Assembly: GCA_947624015.1 (NCBI GenBank)
Contig: CANQIA010000003.1
Coordinates: forward strand, 37,541-101,540
Reading direction: 5' to 3'
DNA length: 64,000 bases
Source of the DNA: an uncultured Clostridia bacterium
Lineage (GTDB): Bacteria > Bacillota > Clostridia > Lachnospirales > CAG-274
Below are positions 56,778 through 64,000 of this stretch, piece by piece. The translations under genes and the position numbers were made by a program. The notes below the pieces were generated by a model. The model had not been told where the DNA came from. It ran no database searches and worked only from the letters and a program-made list of their open reading frames with translations. Position 1 is the stretch's first letter. Each line of letters begins with the position of its first letter.

Positions 56778-57740
56778 TCATTTTCTGACTGTTTTTAATA
56801 TGAAAAGTGTGGCATATAGCCCCAAAATACTATATACTCTTTTAACCTTTTTAACATTAAGACTGTAGTCGTATTTAAGAAGGTATGAATATGTTTTTAT
56901 TTTATCGAGATATTTTCTTTTTTCGCTAGCGCTGACTTTGGAATAGACTTCCAGCAGCATTACATAATTATGCGCCAAATAACCAAGCATAATATTATCG
57001 TTGCTTTTTTTGGCAGAACCTGCCCATTTTTCTATTTGATAAAGTATATCTGATATATGCTTGCAGCTAAGGCTTTTTGTTATTGAACCGTTTCGCTGTC
57101 TGTATGCATACATAGGCTCTTCAAGGCAATCTAAGGAGCTTATATAATTGACAAGCATTGCACACCAATCTATATCTTCACTAAATAAGCCGTCAATAAA
57201 GAACATTTTGTTTTTAAAAATAATTTCACTCTTTACTGCTTTATCCCATGCGCATGCTTTAAAAAAATCATATTTAAAAGCATACTTAAGAGCGTCTTCT
57301 TTATTATGCTCGGCGACTTCGCTGCGTAAATATTTTTTATCTTTATAAGTATAAATTGATTTTTCATCGTCAAAATGTATTGGAGGTATAACAACAACAT
57401 CGGCATTTTTGCTACTGATAGTTGCTGCTATTTTCTCAATGCAGTCAAGTCTGTAATAATAATCATCGCTATCTATAAAAATTATGTAATTACCTGATGC
57501 TTCTTTTAGACCGGAATTTCTTGCGCTGGATAAACCACCGTTTGCTTTATGAATAACTTTGATCCTTTTATCGGATGCCGCATATTTGTCGCATATTGCT
57601 CCGCTGTTATCGGAGGAACCGTCGTCAACCAAAATAATTTCCAAATGTTTATAAGACTGATTTATTATACTGTCTATACATTGGTTTAGGTATTTTTCTA
57701 CATTATATATGGGAACGATTATACTGAATAATAATTTCAA
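56778..57740 (-). CDS. Family 2 glycosyltransferase
   Basis: 320 residues. SIIVPIYNVEKYLNQCIDSI, LVDDGSSDNSG and the FIDSDDYY metal motif are typical GT2. It adds one sugar to the lipid-linked unit. TTG 57740 lies 6 bases beyond GAGGTG and is preferred over GTG 57749, which lies in the ribosome site. Confidence 0.9.
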   Translation of the reverse strand: MKLLFSIIVPIYNVEKYLNQCIDSIINQSYKHLEIILVDDGSSDNSGAICDKYAASDKRIKVIHKANGGLSSARNSGLKEASGNYIIFIDSDDYYYRLDCIEKIAATISSKNADVVVIPPIHFDDEKSIYTYKDKKYLRSEVAEHNKEDALKYAFKYDFFKACAWDKAVKSEIIFKNKMFFIDGLFSEDIDWCAMLVNYISSLDCLEEPMYAYRQRNGSITKSLSCKHISDILYQIEKWAGSAKKSNDNIMLGYLAHNYVMLLEVYSKVSASEKRKYLDKIKTYSYLLKYDYSLNVKKVKRVYSILGLYATLFILKTVRK

Positions 57741-57745
57741 TAGTT

Positions 57746-58867
57746 TCACCTCATATAGGGCTTTTTCTGTAACAGGTTTAAATATATTTCTTCAAGACGA
57801 ACTGTAGCAGAGTCAATTTCAAAGCCGGATGCAATCATATCTTTTTTTTCGTTACATCTTTTAAAATTATTGTATTTTATTATTTCCTCAGCCCATATTT
57901 TTGCATTATCTGAAAGAGATAAAAACTTGCTGCTGTTAAGGACTTTTGTTTCTCTTGTCATTGCGTCTGAAAGTATGCAGGGTAAACCGGCGGCTTGGGC
58001 TTCAACTCCCACAACAGGCAATCCTTCATAAAATGATGGGAGTACAAATACATCCATTGCCTGCATTATTTCATTTACATCATTTCGTTGTCCTAAGAAC
58101 ATAACGTACTCAGACAAATTTAGTCTATTGACTTTTTGCTTTATTTCATTCTCAAGTTCTCCTGTACCTATAAGAACAAGTACAGCATCCTTATCCTTTT
58201 TATGTATTTCATTGAAAATATCTATAAGAAAACTATGATTTTTTTGATATGCAAATCTGCCCACGTGACCGATCACAAATTTGTTTTCCAATCCCAATTC
58301 TCTGCGTTTATTTTTTCTTGTTCCTGCATCAAACAGAAATTTGTCCAGATCGACAGCATTCCTAATAAGTTCGGCATTACTCTTTCTAAATGCATTTTTG
58401 CCAAACAGCCATTCTCCGGCATATTCGGAACAAGCAAAATAATAATTAGGCATGATCTTGGCAAAAGGTCTTAAAGTATATTTCAATATGTTTTTCTTAT
58501 ATTCTCCTTTACCGGCAGTACTATGGTTATGAGCGATCCTCACAGGGACGCCTGCTCTTTTGGCTGCAAAAAGAGGAAATACGCTAAGCGTATTTATATG
58601 TGAATGAACTATTCTATAATGTTCTGTTTTGAACAGTTTTATTAATGTAGAAATATACTTATTGAGTTTTTGATATGGTGGTACTATTATCACTCTGCCA
58701 CCCATAGCCTCGATCTCGTCTTTAGGAATATCTGTGGAATCGCTATCCACTATAAAGTCAAACTGTACCTGGTTTTTATCAATATGTTTATAGTAATTCA
58801 TAACAACGGCTTCCACGCCGCCGCCTGCCATTTTCCCCATAACTTGGGCAACTCTTATAGCTGACAT
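57746..58867 (-). CDS. Family 4 glycosyltransferase
   Basis: 373 residues. N-terminal VAQVMGKMAGGGVEAVVMNYY, VIGHVGRFAYQKNHSFLIDIF, and the donor motif LPSFYEGLPVVGVEAQAAGLP with its two glutamates. A retaining transferase of capsule assembly. Confidence 0.93.
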   Translation of the reverse strand: MSAIRVAQVMGKMAGGGVEAVVMNYYKHIDKNQVQFDFIVDSDSTDIPKDEIEAMGGRVIIVPPYQKLNKYISTLIKLFKTEHYRIVHSHINTLSVFPLFAAKRAGVPVRIAHNHSTAGKGEYKKNILKYTLRPFAKIMPNYYFACSEYAGEWLFGKNAFRKSNAELIRNAVDLDKFLFDAGTRKNKRRELGLENKFVIGHVGRFAYQKNHSFLIDIFNEIHKKDKDAVLVLIGTGELENEIKQKVNRLNLSEYVMFLGQRNDVNEIMQAMDVFVLPSFYEGLPVVGVEAQAAGLPCILSDAMTRETKVLNSSKFLSLSDNAKIWAEEIIKYNNFKRCNEKKDMIASGFEIDSATVRLEEIYLNLLQKKPYMR

Positions 58868-58873
58868 TTTGTA

Positions 58874-60040
58874 TTACTCCTTATCGATAAGTTCAAGCTC
58901 GTTGAGCCATTTAATTCTTTCTTCAGAAAACTCAACGGCATCCTTTATATCTCCTGCCATTTGCTTAAATGAATATTTCCACCTGAAAATTGCCGAAAAT
59001 ATTCTTTGTACCCAGGCTACGGGAAGAAGAAAAGGACATTTCTTAAGATATTTATATCTGTAATCAAGCATTTTCACAGTAGGGAACAGTATTTTTCTTA
59101 TTCCGCCTATGCTGTCATCTTCATGCTTTGCCGCTTGTGAGACCATTGTGTTCCCTTGCTTGCCGAAAACACCGTTCAGAAGCATATATTCAACAAATCT
59201 TTCTGTGTTTTTGTATTGGACAGTTATATTGGAAATATCTATATCAAACCATTGATCAATTGCGTTTATTATGTAGGTGTATATGTTAAATATCCTTTGT
59301 TCTTTGCAAGCTGCTTCCACTGTTTTAAAATCTATATGTTCTTTGTGCTTTTTGATAAAAAGAGCTATATCACATAGATTTCTTATGCCTGATCCCTCTC
59401 TCAAACAATGCTTTCCTGTATGAACTAACAAATGTATAAGAAAATATGTAGGCTCTAAACTACATATATTGTTTGTGAAAAGTATATTTTCAAAAAACAA
59501 GGCATCCCATTTTGAAAAACTTACTCTCATTTCTTCTTCGGTGGTCGTAAATATCTCCCAATATGCCCTGTTACTTTTGCACACTATTCCAAAAGCGTCT
59601 TTTTTTACGGTATAACCATTTTCTTTGAAAATTTTCTCTGTATTTTTTAGTGATTCGGGCGGTATAAGAATATCGAGATCCCCCATTGTCCTTAACTCAG
59701 GTACAGGATACAGATTTCTAAGTATACAGCCCTTTAATCCAATAAAGGTAATGCCATTTTCTCCCATAAGCTTGTTGATACGGAGAAACTCATTGTACCT
59801 GCTGTTCATTTCTCCGAAAGTTGCCAACATGATTTTTTGCCAGTTCTGCATCATTTCAATATTGGGTTTATACTTTTCATCGAGCATGTTAACCGATGCG
59901 TAGAGCAAGCCTGTTATATTTTGTTCCGAGGATTTAATGAAAATATAATCCCAGTCCAAAGATTTAATGGGAAGGGCAGGATCACTATTAAAAATTGAGG
60001 CTCTTGCCAGCTCAACTATATACTTATCGTTATAATTCAT
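58874..60040 (-). CDS. Nucleotidyltransferase-fold protein (PF14907-like)
   Basis: 388 residues. MGDLDILIP carries the paired aspartates D121 and D123 of a minimal nucleotidyltransferase fold, preceded by GLKGCILRNLYPVPELR. The family is found in capsule and peptide-modification clusters; the transferred group is unknown. It lies between the sugar transferase and the GT4 gene. Confidence 0.75.
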   Translation of the reverse strand: MNYNDKYIVELARASIFNSDPALPIKSLDWDYIFIKSSEQNITGLLYASVNMLDEKYKPNIEMMQNWQKIMLATFGEMNSRYNEFLRINKLMGENGITFIGLKGCILRNLYPVPELRTMGDLDILIPPESLKNTEKIFKENGYTVKKDAFGIVCKSNRAYWEIFTTTEEEMRVSFSKWDALFFENILFTNNICSLEPTYFLIHLLVHTGKHCLREGSGIRNLCDIALFIKKHKEHIDFKTVEAACKEQRIFNIYTYIINAIDQWFDIDISNITVQYKNTERFVEYMLLNGVFGKQGNTMVSQAAKHEDDSIGGIRKILFPTVKMLDYRYKYLKKCPFLLPVAWVQRIFSAIFRWKYSFKQMAGDIKDAVEFSEERIKWLNELELIDKE

Positions 60041-60064
60041 AGCAACACCTCATATTTAATACCT

Positions 60065-60766
60065 TTACTGGGCTCCGCTTTCTTTGAAAACGGATACGAT
60101 AGTCTTAAAAAATATTTTTACATCAAGCCATAGAGACTGATTATGTACATAGTAAAGTTCCATTTTCTGCCTTTGACCGTCTTCGTAGCCTGCGTTATTT
60201 CTGGCATAAGCTTGCCAATAGCCTGTAAGTCCCGGCTTTACGCTGAGGAATTCATTCTTTTTATTTCCGTAAAATTTAACTTCATCTTCAACAATAGGTC
60301 TTGGACCTATAACACTCATATCGCCGCTTAGTATGTTGAACATCTGGGGCAGCTCGTCTATGCTTGTCTTTCTTATGAAATTGCCAAAGGGCGTTATTCT
60401 TGGATCGTCGTCTATCTTGAATTCCTTTTGGTACTGTTCAAGCTGCTCCGGAGTGAGAATATCCTCTAAAGCAGCAGCCTCTTTCTCCATGCTTCTGAAT
60501 TTATAAAGCCCGAATTCCTTACCGTCTTTGCCTATTCTCATATGCTTATAAATAGGGCTTCCTCCGTCCTGCAAAAAAATTATGAGCGCAACAATAAGCA
60601 TTGGTATACTCAGTATCACAATGCCTATAAGAGAACCACATATGTCAAAGCTCCTCTTTAACGCATAATATAATTTCTTTCTGACCGAAATTTTTTCGGT
60701 CTTATCTATAACAGTCCTTATACCGACGCCCCCATCGACATAAAGCTCGTTGCGTTCTATACTCAT
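60065..60766 (-). CDS. Undecaprenyl-phosphate sugar transferase, copy 1
   Basis: 233 residues. One membrane helix hairpin (about 42-65, LIGIVILSIPMLIVALIIF), then the bacterial sugar transferase domain with KFRSM, DPRITPFGNFIR, TSIDELPQ, VIGPRP and PGLTGYWQA. It loads the first sugar phosphate onto undecaprenyl phosphate and so starts the polymer unit. ATG 60766 follows AGAGGGG. It differs from copy 2 (62328-63029) at only about seven residues and is in inverted orientation to it. Confidence 0.93.
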   Translation of the reverse strand: MSIERNELYVDGGVGIRTVIDKTEKISVRKKLYYALKRSFDICGSLIGIVILSIPMLIVALIIFLQDGGSPIYKHMRIGKDGKEFGLYKFRSMEKEAAALEDILTPEQLEQYQKEFKIDDDPRITPFGNFIRKTSIDELPQMFNILSGDMSVIGPRPIVEDEVKFYGNKKNEFLSVKPGLTGYWQAYARNNAGYEDGQRQKMELYYVHNQSLWLDVKIFFKTIVSVFKESGAQ

Positions 60767-60810
60767 AGCAAACTGCCCCTCTGTACGAATAAATATTTCA
60801 TCATTTCTGT

Positions 60811-60868
60811 GGGTAAAACTGCACAAAAACAAGTAAAAGCCCTTCCTAAAGTTACCCCCTTTAGGAAA
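60811..60868 (-). promoter_or_regulatory. Leader hairpin/pseudoknot of polysaccharide cluster 1
   Basis: On the minus strand CCTAAAG (60865-60859), loop GGGGTAA, CTTTAGG (60851-60845) form a hairpin with a longer lower stem and a T-rich tail. The loop GGGTAA can pair with TTACCC (60816-60811). The same element, with base changes that keep pairing, is at 62222-62284. Confidence 0.65.
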
Positions 60869-60890
60869 GCTATAAATCATATCACATATA

Positions 60891-60955
60891 AAGATATCAC
60901 GTTTTTTGCTATTAGTCAACAACAATTATAACTAATTTTTACTGTTTTTAGTCAA
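60891..60955 (-). promoter_or_regulatory. Tandem promoters of polysaccharide cluster 1
   Basis: Minus strand TTGACT (60919-60914), 17 bases, TATCTT (60896-60891). A second TTGACT (60955-60950) has TATAAT (60930-60925) after 19 bases. The two -35 sites lie in a direct repeat TTAGTCAA (60912-60919 and 60948-60955). Confidence 0.6.
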
Positions 60956-61050
60956 TTTTTTTATAGTAAACGCCAAACGAAAGCCTTTTGTTATACAATA
61001 TTTATTGCAAACACCTTTGTTTAGCGGGATAGGTTCATTATAAGTGAATT

Positions 61051-61071
61051 TTATACCGTCAATTTTTTTGT
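61051..61071 (+). repeat. Direct repeat left of the integrase
   Basis: TTATACCGTCA followed by a T-rich tract ending TTGT. Matches 62161-62181 at 18 of 21 positions. It lies just upstream of the integrase ribosome site. Confidence 0.6.
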
Positions 61072-61088
61072 CAGAAAGGAAGATGAAG

Positions 61089-62159
61089 ATGTCGAAAAAA
61101 GGAAGAAACATTTATAGGAGAAAGGATGGTCGTTGGGAGGGGCGTATATATTTAAACGGCACCAAAAAATATAAATCCGTATACGGCAAGAGCTATGCGC
61201 AAGTCAAGGAAAAGCTGTCCAACATGGATACAGGTAATTCTCCTACCAACGGTGGCAGTTTCTACCTATTTAATACTGCAATTCTTGAGTGGCTTGAGGA
61301 ACGGAAAGAATACATAAGAGAAAGCAGTTACTATTGTTATAAGAGTAAAATAATAAAACACATAATCCCATTCTTCAAAAATATCAAGTGCAATATGTTG
61401 GATGAAAATAACATAACAGAATTTATAAAATTAAAAAAACAGGAAAGCTTTTCTGCCAAATACATAGCAGATATGGTTATTATAATAAAGTCTGCCGCAA
61501 AATGGTGTGAGAAAAACAAGGGCTGCATTAATCATGCGGCTTTGGTATCCAACATAAAGGTAAATCACAAGGAACCTGTTCTGCTGACGCAGATACAACA
61601 AAAAACACTTCAAAGCTACCTTCTCGCACAAAACAGCTACACTGCTATCGGGATATATCTTTGTATGTTCACAGGACTTCGCATAGGAGAGCTTTGTGCG
61701 CTTAAATGGTCAGATATAGATTTGGATAAGGGACTTATTTACATAAGCAAGACCGCTCAGCGTGTTAATTCATCAAGCAAAACATATGTTAAACTGACGG
61801 CTCCAAAGACAGTTAATTCTGTTCGCATTATTCCCTTGCCGACTTTTCTTGTAAAAAAGCTCATGGGCTTCAGAGCCGGCAATAATTGCTTTCTGCTATC
61901 GGGAACAGAAAAGATAGTAGAGCCACGCTGCCTGTCATATCGATTTAAAAAAATACTGAAAGATGCCGAACTTCCTTCGGTCAAGTTTCACTCATTGCGA
62001 CACATATTTGCAACAAATTGTCTTCAACAGAGATTTGATATTAAAACTCTCAGTGAGATTTTGGGGCATGCCAATGTGAATGTTACAATGAAAATTTATG
62101 TTCATTCTTCCCTTGAAAGAAAAATTGAATGCATGAAGCTTATTAAACCTTTGACGTAG
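61089..62159 (+). CDS. Tyrosine recombinase (phage/ICE-type integrase)
   Basis: 356 residues. An N-terminal arm-binding domain (GRNIYRRKDGRWEGRIYLNG) as in Tn916-type integrases, a SAM-like core-binding domain (about 65-160), then the catalytic domain with R198 (TGLRIGEL), H301-x-x-R304 (HSLRH), H327 (GHANVNV) and the nucleophile Y337 (IYVH). All catalytic residues are present, so it should be active. ATG 61089 is 8 bases after AGAAAGGA. It stands alone, with no excisionase or other mobile-element genes, between two inverted sugar transferase genes, which fits a DNA-inversion role. Confidence 0.93.
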   Translation: MSKKGRNIYRRKDGRWEGRIYLNGTKKYKSVYGKSYAQVKEKLSNMDTGNSPTNGGSFYLFNTAILEWLEERKEYIRESSYYCYKSKIIKHIIPFFKNIKCNMLDENNITEFIKLKKQESFSAKYIADMVIIIKSAAKWCEKNKGCINHAALVSNIKVNHKEPVLLTQIQQKTLQSYLLAQNSYTAIGIYLCMFTGLRIGELCALKWSDIDLDKGLIYISKTAQRVNSSSKTYVKLTAPKTVNSVRIIPLPTFLVKKLMGFRAGNNCFLLSGTEKIVEPRCLSYRFKKILKDAELPSVKFHSLRHIFATNCLQQRFDIKTLSEILGHANVNVTMKIYVHSSLERKIECMKLIKPLT

Positions 62160-62160
62160 C

Positions 62161-62181
62161 TTATACCGTCATTATTATTGT
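62161..62181 (+). repeat. Direct repeat right of the integrase
   Basis: TTATACCGTCA then an A/T tract ending TTGT, directly after the integrase stop codon. Partner of 61051-61071. Confidence 0.6.
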
Positions 62182-62221
62182 ATCCATAATAACAAAACCG
62201 CATAAAACCTAGCTTACACAA

Positions 62222-62284
62222 AAGCCTTTCCTAGAGGGGGTAACTTTAGGAAGGGCTTTTACTGGTTTTTGTGCAGTTTTACCC
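62222..62284 (+). promoter_or_regulatory. Leader hairpin/pseudoknot of polysaccharide cluster 2
   Basis: A 16-bp stem (62221-62236 with 62244-62259) around loop GGGGTAA (62237-62243), followed by a T-rich tract. The loop can pair with TTACCC (62279-62284). CCTAGAG replaces CCTAAAG of cluster 1 and still pairs through a G-U. I see no good promoter between the integrase stop and this leader. Confidence 0.65.
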
Positions 62285-62327
62285 ATAAAAATGATGAAAA
62301 TATATTCGTACAGAGGGGCAGTTTGTT

Positions 62328-63029
62328 ATGAGTATGGAACGCAACGAGCTTTATGTCGATGGGGGCGTCGGTATAAGGGCTGTTATAGATAAGACCGAAA
62401 AAATTTCGGTCAGAAAGAAATTATATTATGCGTTAAAGAGGAGCTTTGACATATGTGGTTCTCTTATAGGCATTGTGATACTGAGTATACCAATGCTTAT
62501 TGTTGCGCTCATAATCTTTTTGCAAGACGGAGGAAGCCCTATTTATAAGCATATGAGAATAGGCAAAGACGGTAAGGAATTTGGACTTTACAAATTTAGG
62601 AGCATGGAAAAGGAAGCTGCCGCTTTGGAGGATATTCTCACTCCCGAACAGCTTGAACAGTACCAAAAGGAATTTAAGATAGACGACGATCCAAGAATAA
62701 CGCCCTTTGGCAATTTCATAAGAAGGACAAGCATAGATGAATTACCGCAAATGCTTAACATTCTCAAGGGTGATATGAGTGTAATAGGTCCAAGACCGAT
62801 CGTGGAAGATGAGGTCAAGTTTTATGGAAATAAGAAAAACGAATTTCTCAGCGTAAGACCCGGATTAACAGGTTATTGGCAGGCGTATGCCAGAAACAAT
62901 GCCGGCTATGAAGACGGTCAAAGGCAGGAAATGGAACTTTATTATGTACATAATCAGTCATTATGGCTTGATGTAAAAATATTTTTTAAAACTATCGTAT
63001 CCGTTTTCAAAGAAAGCGGAGCCCAGTGA
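62328..63029 (+). CDS. Undecaprenyl-phosphate sugar transferase, copy 2
   Basis: 233 residues, about 97% identical to copy 1, with the same KFRSM, TSIDELPQ, VIGPRP and PGLTGYWQA motifs. It heads a second polysaccharide cluster that runs off the right end of the window. AGAGGGG precedes ATG 62328. Confidence 0.93.
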   Translation: MSMERNELYVDGGVGIRAVIDKTEKISVRKKLYYALKRSFDICGSLIGIVILSIPMLIVALIIFLQDGGSPIYKHMRIGKDGKEFGLYKFRSMEKEAAALEDILTPEQLEQYQKEFKIDDDPRITPFGNFIRRTSIDELPQMLNILKGDMSVIGPRPIVEDEVKFYGNKKNEFLSVRPGLTGYWQAYARNNAGYEDGQRQEMELYYVHNQSLWLDVKIFFKTIVSVFKESGAQ

Positions 63030-63110
63030 AAATTAGAATATTTTCATGCTTTATTGTTTGAAATAATATTTATATTTAGTGTTTATAATATTAGTTATTT
63101 AGGTGTAGAA

Positions 63111-63692
63111 ATGAATTGCAATTGGTTTAAACTAATTATGAAAGTTACAAAAGTAAAATATGGTAATAATCTACAATTAGATGGAATGCCGATTATTTTT
63201 AATCAAAAAGGAGCAAATTTAGAGATTGGCAATAATTGCACAATTAAAAGTTCCTTTCTTTCAAATTTGGTTGGGTTATATTCCAGAACAATAATTGTTA
63301 CAAGAGTTCCTAATGCAAAAATAATCATTGGAAATAATGTAGGTATTTCAGGAGCAACCATTTATGCAAGAAAAAGCATAATGATAGGAGATAGAACTTG
63401 TATAGGTGGAAATTGTAAAATATTGGATAATGATTTTCATCCATTAGATGCAGAAAAAAGAAATCAACAATTATTTAACAAGTGTGATGGTGTTGCTGAT
63501 AAGGATATAAGTTCGAAATCAATTACTATCGGAAAAGATTGTTTTATTGGATGCAATAGTATAATTTTGAAAGGTACGGTTCTAGGTAATGGTTGTGTTG
63601 TAGGCGCAGGAGCTGTAGTTTCCGGAGTATTTGATGATAATTGTGTTATAGTAGGAAATCCCGGAAAAGTCATAAAAAAACTTAATAATTAA
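63111..63692 (+). CDS. Left-handed beta-helix acyltransferase
   Basis: 193 residues. Hexapeptide repeats such as IGNNVGISGATI, IGDRTCIGGNCKI and IGCNSIILKGTVLGNGCVVGAGAVV, with a DFHP motif, mark the maltose/virginiamycin O-acetyltransferase group. It likely acetylates a sugar of cluster 2. ATG 63111 follows AGGTG; a TTG further upstream (63054) has no site. The gene is much richer in A and T than those to the left, suggesting recent acquisition. Confidence 0.85.
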   Translation: MNCNWFKLIMKVTKVKYGNNLQLDGMPIIFNQKGANLEIGNNCTIKSSFLSNLVGLYSRTIIVTRVPNAKIIIGNNVGISGATIYARKSIMIGDRTCIGGNCKILDNDFHPLDAEKRNQQLFNKCDGVADKDISSKSITIGKDCFIGCNSIILKGTVLGNGCVVGAGAVVSGVFDDNCVIVGNPGKVIKKLNN

Positions 63693-63707
63693 AGGGGACA
63701 ATTGCAA

Positions 63708-64000
63708 ATGGATAAAAAGAAAATTCTTATTTTTGCCAATTATTACTATCCTGATGTGGCATCAGTTGCACAACTTCTAAAGGATCAAGCAGAAGGTATG
63801 TTGAATGATTTTAATGTTACTGTAATTACAGCGGTTCCTTGTTATGAGGGCGTTATAGATGAAAAATATAAATCACATAGATATTATTATGAAAATATAA
63901 ATGGAGTAAGAGTAATTCGTGTACGAGTTCCTGAGTTTAAAAAGTCAGATAAAATAAGTCGTATAAAGAATATTATTACATATTTTATAAATTCTATTGG
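63708..64000 (+). CDS. Glycosyltransferase family 4 (WbuB-like), N-terminal part
   Basis: Starts at ATG 63708 after AAAGGGG and is cut by the window end after about 97 codons. KKKILIFANYYYPDVASVAQLLKDQAEG and VTVITAVPCYEG are the acceptor-domain start of GT4 enzymes such as WbuB. AT-rich like its neighbour. Confidence 0.75.
   Translation, partial: MDKKKILIFANYYYPDVASVAQLLKDQAEGMLNDFNVTVITAVPCYEGVIDEKYKSHRYYYENINGVRVIRVRVPEFKKSDKISRIKNIITYFINSI

Larger units (their letters stand above)
60065..60868 (-). repeat. Inverted repeat, left arm (leader plus sugar transferase)
   Basis: Near-identical to 62222-63029 in the opposite orientation. Homology starts with the leader hairpin and ends at the sugar transferase stop codon. 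The promoter region and integrase lie between the arms. Confidence 0.85.
62222..63029 (+). repeat. Inverted repeat, right arm (leader plus sugar transferase)
   Basis: Opposite-orientation copy of 60065-60868. Differences are scattered point changes. Sequence beyond the sugar transferase stop is unrelated. Confidence 0.85.

Noticed and set aside
60767..60925. N-terminal extension of sugar transferase copy 1
   Set aside because: These codons are the leader hairpin region, and copy 2 begins at the equivalent of ATG 60766.
61044..61088. Earlier integrase start
   Set aside because: The extra codons cover the direct repeat and the ribosome site; ATG 61089 has correct spacing.

Overview
The window looks like chromosomal DNA of a strictly anaerobic Bacillota, class Clostridia. 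The basis is the TIGR03960/TIGR03936/RNase G operon, RNase Y, one-step DapL lysine synthesis, pyruvate formate-lyase, 2-oxoacid:ferredoxin chemistry, a DUF5711-CvpA pair, strong AGGAGG ribosome sites and TTGACA/TATAAT promoters. I cannot name a genus. No rRNA, tRNA or CRISPR was seen.

Layout. 1-5.9 kb: RNA-metabolism genes (radical SAM, DUF2344, RNase G, rny). 6-14.1 kb: nitrogen and transport genes (an Amt-PII fusion with a structured leader, an AspT-like aminotransferase, dapL, a MATE exporter with a leader terminator, a sodium symporter). 14.2-22.5 kb: a signalling island. An AgrC-like kinase and a LytTR regulator are flanked by two large genes of unknown function. Both of these carry the same pair of LytTR boxes at the same distance from the -10 element. 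One is a secreted Ser-rich protein cut short at a junction where a convergent sensor gene is also cut; the other is a 1095-residue modular protein. 22.6-26.8 kb: PepD, a PqqD-like/small membrane protein pair and an OPT transporter. 27.06-27.25 kb: extragenic palindromes. 27.4-34 kb: an arylpyruvate/arylacetate operon (two acyl-CoA ligases, IorAB, amidohydrolase, thioesterase). 34.1-36.8 kb: a pyruvate formate-lyase whose glycyl-radical domain is a separate gene, with a degenerate radical-domain paralogue between the two parts. 36.9-48.1 kb: murA and cell-envelope genes.

48.1-64 kb is an exopolysaccharide/capsule region. A 12-gene minus-strand cluster ends (transcriptionally starts) at 60.8 kb with an undecaprenyl-phosphate sugar transferase. 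A second cluster starts on the plus strand at 62.3 kb with a near-identical sugar transferase. The two copies form an inverted repeat of about 800 bp around a complete tyrosine recombinase and the only clear promoters. Each copy begins with the same long hairpin leader, whose loop can pair with a downstream sequence. The arrangement suggests a switch in which inversion of the central segment would redirect transcription from one polysaccharide cluster to the other, with an attenuator at the head of each. The first cluster also holds an HMGL-type aldolase, a KdsB-like and a NeuA-like CMP-sugar synthetase and sialyltransferase-like proteins, which points to CMP-activated ulosonic acids in the polymer.

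All functional statements come from reading the sequence and family knowledge; no database search was run.
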